Assembly (NCBI GenBank): GCA_017481395.1
Contig: JAFUPE010000087.1
Location: forward strand, 1-7,873
Length of the DNA: 7,873 nt
DNA from: Ruminococcus sp.
Lineage (GTDB): Bacteria > Bacillota_A > Clostridia > Oscillospirales > Acutalibacteraceae
Direction: 5' to 3'
Part shown: piece after piece, positions 1 to 6,386 of the stretch
Numbering within the stretch: position 1 is the first letter of the stretch
How the letters are laid out: each line of letters opens with the position of its first letter
Program-made: the position numbers and the translations under genes
The notes under the pieces: model-generated
The model's database searches: none
The model's input: only the letters and a program-made list of their open reading frames with translations
Told to the model about the DNA's origin: nothing

Positions 1-372
1 ACCTGTTTCCTTCATATATTCCTGAGCACGGATAGCAACGTTTCTGGGATACTGGTCAAAGGGTCTGTTCTCCTCGCCTACAGCACCGATAATACAAACG
101 TCACCTGTCATTGTAAGAGTATTCTCAACAAAGGGGTCAACCTGTGCAGATGCAAGGTTGGGAATGAACACCATATCACTCTTCTCAACAGCGGCAAAGC
201 CGTAGTTAGAACCATCGAAGCCGATACCATAGGTCATAGTATCCTCGGTAAGACGTGCGGTGGGAATTGTGATGTGGCGCCAACGGCCGTTGATGTCAAT
301 CATTTTGAAATCAATCATCTTGATGCCGTTTTCTTTGCAGAAGCTCTGAACTTCCTGAACTGTTTTAAACAT
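1..372 (-). CDS. glnA: Glutamine synthetase type I, N-terminal 124 residues (runs off the left edge)
   Basis: The product would make glutamine from glutamate, ammonia and ATP in the cytoplasm, the main ammonium-assimilation step. My translation of the minus strand begins MFKTVQEVQSFCKENG and gives 124 codons up to the window edge. Residues about 15-95 match the N-terminal beta-grasp domain of GSI: a DFKMIDINGRWRHITIP stretch, then FDGSN near residues 53-57, then the SDM and DPF positions (in ESDM...P....A..DPF order). The catalytic domain lies outside the window, so completeness and GSI subtype cannot be judged. The ATG at 370-372 is preceded by a perfect AGGAGG (complement of 380-385) at good spacing, which fixes the start. 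The gene follows the ACT-domain gene on the same strand after 74 bp but has its own promoter, so it is probably a separate transcription unit that may also receive read-through. Confidence 0.93.
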   Translation of the reverse strand, partial: MFKTVQEVQSFCKENGIKMIDFKMIDINGRWRHITIPTARLTEDTMTYGIGFDGSNYGFAAVEKSDMVFIPNLASAQVDPFVENTLTMTGDVCIIGAVGEENRPFDQYPRNVAIRAQEYMKETG

Positions 373-408
373 ATATATTCCTCCTATATAAATTGGGGTT
401 ACACAACG

Positions 409-438
409 AATATATCACAAAAAGCAACATTTCGTCAA
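409..438 (-). promoter_or_regulatory. Sigma-A type promoter for glnA
   Basis: On the minus strand, TTGACG (complement of 433-438) is followed after 18 bp by TATATT (complement of 409-414). Transcription would start near 402, giving a leader of about 30 nt before the glnA ATG. The -35 box lies just past the stop codon of the ACT-domain gene. A short inverted repeat (ACGAA 406-410, TTCGT 431-435) brackets the spacer and could be an operator, but it is only 5 bp per arm. I do not see a glutamine riboswitch or a convincing GlnR box in this 74-bp gap. Confidence 0.6.
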
Positions 439-446
439 TAAAAATC

Positions 447-878
447 TTAAATCTCAGATACCTGCTCCTGAGTAATGCACTTGATACCCTCGGCTAACAG
501 CAGCTCGGTTACCTTTTCGTTGTCGTCAACGCGAAGAACAACATAGGCATGGTGAGGTGTGGCACCGTTGAAAGCATACATATACTCAACGTTAACGCCG
601 CCCTCTGAAAGCACCCTTACAACCGTAGCCAAGGCACCGGGCTCGTTTCTCAGCCTTGCGCCCACAACTGCGGTTTCGGTAACAATACAATTTTTGCTTC
701 TTAAAACCGCAAGAGCCTTGTCGGTGTCGGAAACAATAAGACGAAGAATACCGAAGTCCTGAGTATCGGCAATAGACATAGCACGAAGGTCGATATTTTC
801 TTTTGCAAGGGTATCTGTAATTTCTACAAGCGAGCCCTGCTTATTTTCAACGAAAACTGAAATCTGGCGGATAGACAT
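447..878 (-). CDS. Tandem ACT-domain protein, probable amino-acid-binding regulator
   Basis: This is a 143-residue protein made of two ACT domains and nothing else. The first spans about residues 3-68, with the ligand-loop glycine in ENKQGSL (G15). The second spans about 70-137, with the equivalent loop in NEPGAL (G81). ACT domains commonly bind amino acids, often at dimer interfaces, to control enzymes or transcription. No DNA-binding or catalytic domain is visible, so the protein probably acts through a partner. Stand-alone double-ACT proteins of this type are often found next to indolepyruvate oxidoreductase and arylacetate ligase genes, and this one fits that pattern. Its ATG at 876-878 shares one base with the TAA of the ligase gene (TAATG), and its AGGAGG lies inside the ligase 3' end, so translation is probably coupled. 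It is the last gene of the operon. The ligand is unknown; an aromatic amino acid is the natural guess from context. Confidence 0.88.
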   Translation of the reverse strand: MSIRQISVFVENKQGSLVEITDTLAKENIDLRAMSIADTQDFGILRLIVSDTDKALAVLRSKNCIVTETAVVGARLRNEPGALATVVRVLSEGGVNVEYMYAFNGATPHHAYVVLRVDDNEKVTELLLAEGIKCITQEQVSEI

Positions 879-2197
879 TATTTCTTACCTCCTAAAAGCT
901 TTCTCTTATCTTCAACTCTTACTGCCTTGCCCATACTTCTTTCAATAGAATTAGGAGCAACCAGCTTAACGTTTGCAGAAATACCGAGGAGCGAACGAAG
1001 CTCAGCCTCAAGCTTTTCTTCGTTAGCCTTGATAACACCCACTGTATCGGAGAACATATCCTCGTTCATTTCTACGTGAACGTCAAGGGTATCGGTATTA
1101 TTAACTCGGTCAACGTAAATCTTATAATTGGGAGAATAACCCATCTTAAGAAGAACTGTCTCAATCTGAGAGGGGAACACATTAACACCGCGGATAATCA
1201 TCATATCGTCGCTTCTGCCCATAGGCTTTGACATTCTTACAAATGTTCTGCCACAGGCACAAGGCTCGGTATTAACTACGCCGATATCCCTTGTGCGGTA
1301 ACGGATAAAGGGACAGCACTCTTTGGTGATACAGGTAAATACAAGCTCGCCGACTTCTCCGTTAGGAATAACCTCGCCTGTATCGGGGTTGATAGTTTCA
1401 ATAATAAAGTGGTCCTCGTTAACGTGCATACCTGCCTGCTGAGAGCACTCGTAAGAAACACAGGGGCCCATAATCTCGGTTAAACCGTAAACGTCATAAG
1501 CCTTAATATCTAAAAGCTCCTCTATCTGCTGACGCATTTCTTCTGTCCATGGCTCAGCGCCAAAGATACCGGCTTTAAGAGACAGAGTTTTTGGGTCTAC
1601 ACCCTTTTTCTTAAGTGTTTCGCCGATAAACATAGCGTAAGAAGGAGTACAGCAAAGAACTGTAGAACCGAAATCCTGAAGGATTGTAACCTGTCGGTCG
1701 GTATTACCCGAAGAAACAGGAATAGCAGTAGCACCGAGCTTCGTAGCACCGCCATGAAGACCGAAACCGCCTGTAAAAAGGCCGTAACCATATGAAACGT
1801 GAACAAAGTCGTTTTCGTCTGCACCAACGGCACAAAGCTGACGGGCGGCAATATCATCCCATACGTCCAGGTCGTTTCTGGTGTAACCTACTACAATCTG
1901 CTTGCCTGTAGTGCCTGAGGATGCATGAAGTCTTACAACATCCTTTGTCGGCACAGCAAAAAGACCGTAAGGATAGTAATCTCTCAAATCCTGCTTTACT
2001 GTAAAGGGAAGCTTGTGTAAATCCTCTACACCCTTGATGTCGTCGGGTGTAAGTCCTGCTTCTTCCATTCTTTTGCGATAAGGCTCAACATTTTTAAACA
2101 CGTGTGCAACTGTCTTTTTAAGACGCTCATCCTGTATTGCCTTAATCTCTTCTCTGGAAGCAGTTTCGATTTCTTTTTGCCAATACTTTTCTGCCAT
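878..2197 (-). CDS. paaK: Phenylacetate-CoA ligase family enzyme (arylacetate-CoA ligase)
   Basis: This 439-residue cytoplasmic enzyme of the ANL superfamily has the usual length for PaaK-type ligases. It should activate phenylacetate, indoleacetate or a related acid with ATP to an acyl-adenylate and then the CoA thioester, or run in reverse to conserve energy. Visible motifs in order are the P-loop SSGTTGK (93-99), YGLTE (237-241), RYRTRDIG (299-306), the hinge region GRSDDMMIIRGVNVFPSQIE (327-346), and a C-terminal SMGKAVRV whose lysine (K424) is at the expected catalytic position. The C-terminal domain is complete. Cysteines at 246, 251, 313 and 315 (the latter in PCACGR) might form a metal site; this is inference. 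The gene sits 20 bp downstream of iorB in the same operon, so its substrate is probably an arylacetate matching the arylacetyl-CoA handled by IorAB. The ATG at 2195-2197 has a GAAGGTG ribosome binding site. Confidence 0.92.
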   Translation of the reverse strand: MAEKYWQKEIETASREEIKAIQDERLKKTVAHVFKNVEPYRKRMEEAGLTPDDIKGVEDLHKLPFTVKQDLRDYYPYGLFAVPTKDVVRLHASSGTTGKQIVVGYTRNDLDVWDDIAARQLCAVGADENDFVHVSYGYGLFTGGFGLHGGATKLGATAIPVSSGNTDRQVTILQDFGSTVLCCTPSYAMFIGETLKKKGVDPKTLSLKAGIFGAEPWTEEMRQQIEELLDIKAYDVYGLTEIMGPCVSYECSQQAGMHVNEDHFIIETINPDTGEVIPNGEVGELVFTCITKECCPFIRYRTRDIGVVNTEPCACGRTFVRMSKPMGRSDDMMIIRGVNVFPSQIETVLLKMGYSPNYKIYVDRVNNTDTLDVHVEMNEDMFSDTVGVIKANEEKLEAELRSLLGISANVKLVAPNSIERSMGKAVRVEDKRKLLGGKK

Positions 2198-2217
2198 TTT
2201 TTAAAGCACCTTCTTTA

Positions 2218-2784
2218 TTAATAGTTATAGCCTAACTCAAAAGCCTTTTTGTTAAGCTCAACAAATCTCTCTGCAACTGTGGTTTCGATAGCTTCAATCC
2301 ATTTGTCATAGGAAATATCAAAATACTTTGCAAGTCTGCCCATAAGCACAATGTTTACAGCCTTGGCAGAGCCTGCCTCAGTCGCCAGAGAAAGTGCATC
2401 CAGAGCATCTACCTTAACCTTTTGGCTTAACTCGTCAAGAATATTCTCAGGGTACTCGGCGGCACCTGTAATAACGGGCATAGGGTCAATCTGCTGAGTG
2501 TTTGTAATAATAACGCCGTCTTTCTTAAGGTACTCTACCCATCTTGCAGCCTCTAACTTTTCAAAGGAAACAATGCAGTCTGCACCGCCCTTGTCAATAA
2601 CGGGAGAGTAAACCTTTTCGCCGCATCTTACATATGTAACAACACTGCCGCCACGCTGGCTCATACCGTGAACTTCGCTAACCTTAACGTCTAAGCCTTC
2701 GCTTAAAAGAAGCTTACCTAAAAGCTTGCTTGCTAAAAGCGAACCCTGACCGCCAACGCCGACAATCATAATACTTTTATTCAT
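2218..2784 (-). CDS. iorB: Indolepyruvate:ferredoxin oxidoreductase, beta subunit
   Basis: This is the small subunit (188 residues from the ATG) of the two-subunit enzyme that oxidatively decarboxylates arylpyruvates to arylacetyl-CoA with ferredoxin as electron acceptor, or catalyses the reverse. It belongs to the 2-oxoacid:acceptor oxidoreductase gamma-domain family. The N-terminus carries the family's nucleotide-fold loop GVGGQG at about residues 9-14, followed by SLLASKLLG, then HGMSQRGGSV at about 39-48. Both match IorB. Length is normal for the family. The start overlaps the iorA stop as TGATG (shared base 2784), implying translational coupling. An in-frame TTG lies immediately upstream (2785-2787) and would add one residue. 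GGAGG of the shared ribosome binding site is 6 nt from the TTG and 9 nt from the ATG, so both are possible; I prefer the ATG because TTG starts are rare. Confidence 0.93.
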   Translation of the reverse strand: MNKSIMIVGVGGQGSLLASKLLGKLLLSEGLDVKVSEVHGMSQRGGSVVTYVRCGEKVYSPVIDKGGADCIVSFEKLEAARWVEYLKKDGVIITNTQQIDPMPVITGAAEYPENILDELSQKVKVDALDALSLATEAGSAKAVNIVLMGRLAKYFDISYDKWIEAIETTVAERFVELNKKAFELGYNY

Positions 2785-4523
2785 CAAAGTGCACCTCCCT
2801 CAAGAATTGCATCAAATTTACAAAGCTGCTCACAAACGCCGCAGCCAACACAAAGAGTTGCGTCAATTTCTGCCTTGCCGCCATGCATACTGATAGCAGG
2901 ACAGCCAAGCTTCATGCACATTTTGCAGGACTTACACTTATCTCTGTCTACTTTAACGGGGGGATTAAGCTTAACGCTCTTTAAAAGCACGCAGGGTCTG
3001 CGTGAAATAATAACGGAAGGCTCGTCTACACCAAGCTCTTCTTTAACAGCTTCTTCGCATTCTTTAAGGTTATAGGGGTCAACAACCCTTACTCTGTTTA
3101 TACCCACTGCCTTACATAAAGTTTCAAGGTCGATTTTTGCAGCAGGGTCACCCTTGATGGAATAGCCTGTTGTGGGGTTCTGCTGATGACCTGTCATACC
3201 TGTAATGGAGTTATCAAGAATAATAACTGTAGAGTTGGATGCATTGTATGCAATATTGATAAGACCTGTAACACCTGAGTGCATAAAGGTGGAGTCGCCG
3301 ATTACACAAACGCTCTTGCCCTCGGTTTCTTTACCGCCTGCCTTGTTAAAGCCGTGAAGACCTGACACGGAAGCACCCATACAAAGGGTGGAGTCCAATG
3401 CGCTTAAGGGAGCCTGAGCACCTAAAGTGTAGCAGCCGATATCACCTAAAACTGTAATCTTATTCTTTGAAAGCACATAGTACATACCTCTGTGGGGGCA
3501 ACCTGCACACATAACAGGAGGACGCATGGGAACAACGGTATCGATGCTTTCAAATGCAGGGATTTCTTTGCCGAAAGCCTCAGCAACAATGCTCTGAGAA
3601 AACTCGCCGATGTTAGAGAACATCTCCTTGCCCTCTACCTGTAAACCTAAGTTCTTAACGTGGCTTTCAATAATGCCGTCAAGCTCTTCAACAATATAAA
3701 GTTTCTTTACTTTAGAAGCGAAATTCTTGATTCTTTCTACAGGAAGAGGATTAATCATACCGATTTTAAGTACGCTTGCCTCTTCGCCGAAAACTTCCTT
3801 AACATACTGATATGAGGTGGAGCTTGTAATAATACCAATCTCAGTACTGCCCCATTCCTCGCGGTTAAGGTCACTTGTTTCTGCAAGTTCTGTAAGTTTC
3901 TTTGTTCTTTCTTCAACAAAGGGATGACGCTTTTTCGCCATAGCAGGCATCATAATATACTTCTGCATATTCTTCTCATAGGCTTTAATCTCGGGAACAA
4001 CACGCTCGGAAAGCTCTACAACGCTCTGAGAATGTGCAACTCTTGTACACATTTTAATGATAACGGGAGTATCAAACTCCTCGGAAAGCTCAAAAGCCTT
4101 CTTTGTAAATTCAAGAGCCTCTTTAGAATCAGAGGGCTCAAGCATAGGAACTTTTGCAGCGATTGCATAGTGGCGGGAGTCCTGCTCGTTCTGAGAAGAG
4201 TGCATACCGGGGTCGTCTGCAACGCAGATCACAAGACCGCCTGTCACACCTGTGTAAGAAAGTGTAAATAAGGGGTCAGCCGCAACGTTAAGACCAACGT
4301 GCTTCATAGCACAGCAAGCACGCTTGCCTCTTAAGGATGCACCGAAAGCAACCTCCATGGCTACCTTTTCGTTAGGTGCCCACTCGCAGTAGATGTCGTC
4401 AAATTTTGCGGCAAGCTCAGTAATTTCTGTGCTGGGTGTACCGGGGTAAGAGGATACGATTTCGCATCCTGCCTCGTAAAGGCCACGGGCAATAGCACCG
4501 TTACCAATAAGTAATTCTTTCAT
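2784..4523 (-). CDS. iorA: Indolepyruvate:ferredoxin oxidoreductase, alpha subunit
   Basis: This 579-residue catalytic subunit carries thiamine diphosphate and iron-sulfur clusters. The N-terminal pyrimidine-binding domain shows YPGTPSTEI (26-34) and WAPNEKVAMEVAFG (48-61), whose E57 is the likely TPP-activating glutamate. A middle transketolase-C-like domain follows at about 225-320. The TPP/Mg domain contains MCAGCPHRG (338-346), GDIGCYTLG (360-368), GDSTF (409-413) and DNSITGMTGHQ (437-447). The C-terminal ferredoxin domain binds two [4Fe-4S] clusters through C530, C533, C536 and C541 (then Pro) and C558, C561, C564 and C568. All expected cofactor residues are present, so the enzyme looks active. 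In anaerobes the family acts on indolepyruvate, phenylpyruvate and 4-hydroxyphenylpyruvate. The ATG at 4521-4523 has an AGGAGA site. It follows the symporter gene after 39 bp with no visible terminator, and overlaps iorB. Confidence 0.96.
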   Translation of the reverse strand: MKELLIGNGAIARGLYEAGCEIVSSYPGTPSTEITELAAKFDDIYCEWAPNEKVAMEVAFGASLRGKRACCAMKHVGLNVAADPLFTLSYTGVTGGLVICVADDPGMHSSQNEQDSRHYAIAAKVPMLEPSDSKEALEFTKKAFELSEEFDTPVIIKMCTRVAHSQSVVELSERVVPEIKAYEKNMQKYIMMPAMAKKRHPFVEERTKKLTELAETSDLNREEWGSTEIGIITSSTSYQYVKEVFGEEASVLKIGMINPLPVERIKNFASKVKKLYIVEELDGIIESHVKNLGLQVEGKEMFSNIGEFSQSIVAEAFGKEIPAFESIDTVVPMRPPVMCAGCPHRGMYYVLSKNKITVLGDIGCYTLGAQAPLSALDSTLCMGASVSGLHGFNKAGGKETEGKSVCVIGDSTFMHSGVTGLINIAYNASNSTVIILDNSITGMTGHQQNPTTGYSIKGDPAAKIDLETLCKAVGINRVRVVDPYNLKECEEAVKEELGVDEPSVIISRRPCVLLKSVKLNPPVKVDRDKCKSCKMCMKLGCPAISMHGGKAEIDATLCVGCGVCEQLCKFDAILEGGAL

Positions 4524-4562
4524 TTTAAAATCTCCTGTAGAGTTATTTTTATATGTAAAGCC

Positions 4563-6110
4563 TTAATCTTCAAGGCTGTTTTTAGCTTTAACTGTTACGG
4601 TCTTATCGTAGCAGGCAAATTTTGCATTAACTGCCTCTGTGTCAGGCTTCTTTGTTAAGAGGCTTACCACAATTACAAGTACAATGCCCATAAGCATTGC
4701 CATAACACCTACGTTTGAGGATGCCTGCAAAAGCTTGGGAAGCACCGCAATATTGCCCGAAAGCTTAAACGCCATAAATATTACGTTAACCGAAACGCTG
4801 AACATAAAGCTTGCCCACACAGCAGGCTTTGTGGCACGCTTCCAATAAAGACCAAGCATAAAAGGACCAAGGAACGCACCACTCATTGTACCCCACGAAA
4901 TACCCATAAGGTCTGTAATAAATGCAACCTTGGAATTTGCCTGAATAATGGCAATACCTGCGGAAACAACAATGAAGAAAATAATAAACACTCGCATAAA
5001 ACGCATTTTGGAGGCTTCCTTCATTTTGCCGCCCTTAAGAGGATTTAAGAAATCAAGTGTAAGTGTTGAACTTGAAGTTAGTACTAAGCTTGAAAGTGTA
5101 GACATAGAAGCCGCAAGAACAAGCATAATTACAAGGGCGATTACTACGTCACCCAATTGAGATAACATAGCAGGGATAATCGAGTCAAATCCGCCTTCTG
5201 CTACCTCTTCGGGGGTCATAAATATTCTGCCGAAGCCACCGAGGAAGTAACAACCGCCTGCAACAATTACTGCAAAAACTGTAGAAACTATTGTACCTGT
5301 CTTGATTGCCTTTTCGTCTTTAATAGCATAGAACTTACCAATCATCTGAGGCAGTCCCCACGTACCCAAGGAAGTAAGCAAAACAACACCGATAAGTGCC
5401 ACAGGGTCGGGACCGAAGAAGGAGGTAAAACCGCCCTCAGAAACTGTGTCGGTAGTAACCTCAGAAAGAAGTCTTACACTCTCGTTAAAGCCACCGTTAA
5501 CATTAAGCACCGAGAAAACAACCACAGCAATACCCACAAGCATTATAACTCCCTGCACCGCACTGTTTAAAGCTGTGCCCATATATCCCGAAAGCACAAC
5601 GTACATAGCGGTAACAAGTGCCATAACTACAACGCAAACCCAGTAAGGAACGTTAAAACTCATTTCAAACAGACGGCTAAGACCGTTGTAAAGGGATGCG
5701 GTGTAAGGAATCATAAAGATAAACACAATGGCAGAGGCAACAATCTTAAGTGCCTTGCTGTCATAACGCTTTTCAAAAAAGTCGGGCATTGTAGCACTCT
5801 GCAAGTGCTGAGTCATAACTCTGGTTCGTCTGCCTAAAATTTTCCACGCAAGGTACGAGCCGATAAGTGCATTGCCAAGACCAATCCACGTTGATGCAAG
5901 ACCGAAGTTCCAACCGAACTGACCTGCATAGCCTACAAAAATAACGGCAGAAAAGTACGACGTACCAAAAGAAAACGCTGTAAGCCAAGGGCCGACCGCC
6001 CTGCCGCCAAGTACAAACCCGTTTACATCTGTTGCTTTTTTTCTGGAATAAACACCAATGCCGATTGTAATTACCAGAAAAAGCAGGATAAACAGGATTT
6101 TGATTACCAT
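4563..6110 (-). CDS. Sodium:solute symporter family transporter
   Basis: This is a 515-residue polytopic membrane protein of the SSS family (PutP/SglT-like fold), near the usual length. About 13 hydrophobic segments are visible, starting at about residues 3-20 and ending at about 468-486, with a polar C-terminal tail. Diagnostic stretches are GGRAVGPWLTAFSFGTSYFS (35-54) for the first broken core helix and MSTLSSLVLTSSS (336-348) for the Ser/Thr-rich Na+ site helix. It should import a small organic solute with Na+. The substrate cannot be read from the sequence. As first gene of the operon with IorAB and an arylacetate ligase, it may move an arylacetate or an aromatic amino acid or oxoacid. 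The ATG at 6108-6110 has only a modest ribosome binding site (GAAGTGGA). An in-frame stop at 6126-6128 leaves no other likely start upstream. Confidence 0.9.
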   Translation of the reverse strand: MVIKILFILLFLVITIGIGVYSRKKATDVNGFVLGGRAVGPWLTAFSFGTSYFSAVIFVGYAGQFGWNFGLASTWIGLGNALIGSYLAWKILGRRTRVMTQHLQSATMPDFFEKRYDSKALKIVASAIVFIFMIPYTASLYNGLSRLFEMSFNVPYWVCVVVMALVTAMYVVLSGYMGTALNSAVQGVIMLVGIAVVVFSVLNVNGGFNESVRLLSEVTTDTVSEGGFTSFFGPDPVALIGVVLLTSLGTWGLPQMIGKFYAIKDEKAIKTGTIVSTVFAVIVAGGCYFLGGFGRIFMTPEEVAEGGFDSIIPAMLSQLGDVVIALVIMLVLAASMSTLSSLVLTSSSTLTLDFLNPLKGGKMKEASKMRFMRVFIIFFIVVSAGIAIIQANSKVAFITDLMGISWGTMSGAFLGPFMLGLYWKRATKPAVWASFMFSVSVNVIFMAFKLSGNIAVLPKLLQASSNVGVMAMLMGIVLVIVVSLLTKKPDTEAVNAKFACYDKTVTVKAKNSLED

Positions 6111-6171
6111 AAATATCCACTTCTTTCAAAAAATTGCAAAAAATACCGAATTTTTATAAAAATGATATTTA

Positions 6172-6200
6172 ATTATACCAAAAATAAACTATAAGCACAA
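6172..6200 (-). promoter_or_regulatory. Promoter of the symporter-iorAB-paaK-ACT operon
   Basis: On the minus strand, TTGTGC (complement of 6195-6200) is followed after exactly 17 bp by TATAAT (complement of 6172-6177). TGG just upstream of the -10 makes an extended -10 (TGnTATAAT). Transcription would start near 6165, giving a leader of about 55 nt. That leader begins with a 14-bp perfect palindrome (6150-6163). No other promoter of this quality is seen upstream of the later genes of the operon. Confidence 0.75.
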
Positions 6201-6269
6201 GTATTTTTGCAGGATTTATCCTATAATTTTGCAAAAACTGCACTGTAAAACCTTTCCTTGTAAAAAAAG

Positions 6270-6298
6270 TTGACATAGTGTGCAAGTTGCATTATAAT
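6270..6298 (+). promoter_or_regulatory. Consensus sigma-A promoter of the metY-metA operon
   Basis: TTGACA (6270-6275) and TATAAT (6293-6298) are both perfect consensus with an optimal 17-bp spacer. Transcription should start near 6305. The spacer contains an odd-centred inverted repeat, TGCAA-G-TTGCA (6281-6291), in a position where a repressor could block polymerase. A promoter this strong in front of a biosynthetic operon fits the downstream attenuator, which would do the regulating. Confidence 0.88.
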
Positions 6299-6326
6299 AA
6301 TCTTAATTTCAGCAGGAGGCATTTTT

Positions 6327-6386
6327 ATGAAAAGTTTATACGTAAACTACAATATGATGATGTGCACCTGTGCCTTCAAAAACTGA
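6327..6386 (+). CDS. Met/Cys-rich leader peptide of the metY-metA operon (19 residues)
   Basis: A short ORF encodes MKSLYVNYNMMMCTCAFKN and ends with TGA at 6384-6386. Its start is well supported: a perfect AGGAGG (6314-6319) lies 7 nt upstream of the ATG, and the transcript should begin only about 20 nt before the ORF. Three consecutive ATG codons (6354-6362) are followed by Cys-Thr-Cys (6363-6371), a strong bias toward the amino acids whose synthesis the operon serves. The peptide has no signal sequence or recognisable domain. Its role is inferred to be cis-acting: a ribosome stalling at Met (or Cys) codons would decide which RNA structure forms downstream. Codons 15-19 overlap the 5' arm of the antiterminator stem, as in classical attenuators. 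A small hairpin with a UACG loop (6333-6348) lies within the ORF and could act as a pause signal. Confidence 0.8.
   Translation: MKSLYVNYNMMMCTCAFKN

Larger units (their letters stand above)
6111..6326. other. Divergent intergenic region with two back-to-back promoters and inverted repeats
   Basis: This AT-rich gap separates the symporter-ior operon (minus) from the metY-metA operon (plus). It holds one good promoter for each direction. It also holds a nested inverted repeat between their -35 boxes (TTTTTGC 6204-6210 with GCAAAAA 6231-6237, enclosing AGGAT 6211-6215 and ATCCT 6218-6222), a perfect AT palindrome at 6150-6163, and repeated TTGCA/TGCAA words at 6134, 6207, 6229, 6281 and 6287. 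I see no ORF with a ribosome binding site here other than the starts of the flanking genes. Confidence 0.75.

Noticed and set aside
386..446. GlnR box or glutamine riboswitch upstream of glnA
   Set aside because: No TGTNA-N7-TNACA dyad or recognisable glutamine riboswitch core is seen in the short gap; only a weak 5-bp inverted repeat is present.
3924..4271. Open frame of 115 codons on the plus strand, antisense to iorA
   Set aside because: It lies wholly inside iorA, has no ribosome binding site that I can see and no recognisable domain. It is a by-product of the iorA codon pattern.
4524..4562. Terminator or internal promoter between the symporter gene and iorA
   Set aside because: The 39-bp gap contains no stem with a T-tract and no paired -35/-10 elements, so co-transcription is the simpler reading.
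5773..6129. Open frame of 118 codons overlapping the symporter start on the minus strand
   Set aside because: It is out of frame with a clear SSS-family protein, its product resembles nothing, and it has no better ribosome binding site. The symporter frame shows family motifs from its first residues.
6222..6227. A second TATAAT on the plus strand upstream of metY
   Set aside because: No -35-like hexamer lies 16-18 bp upstream and there is no extended -10, whereas the promoter at 6270-6298 is a perfect match.
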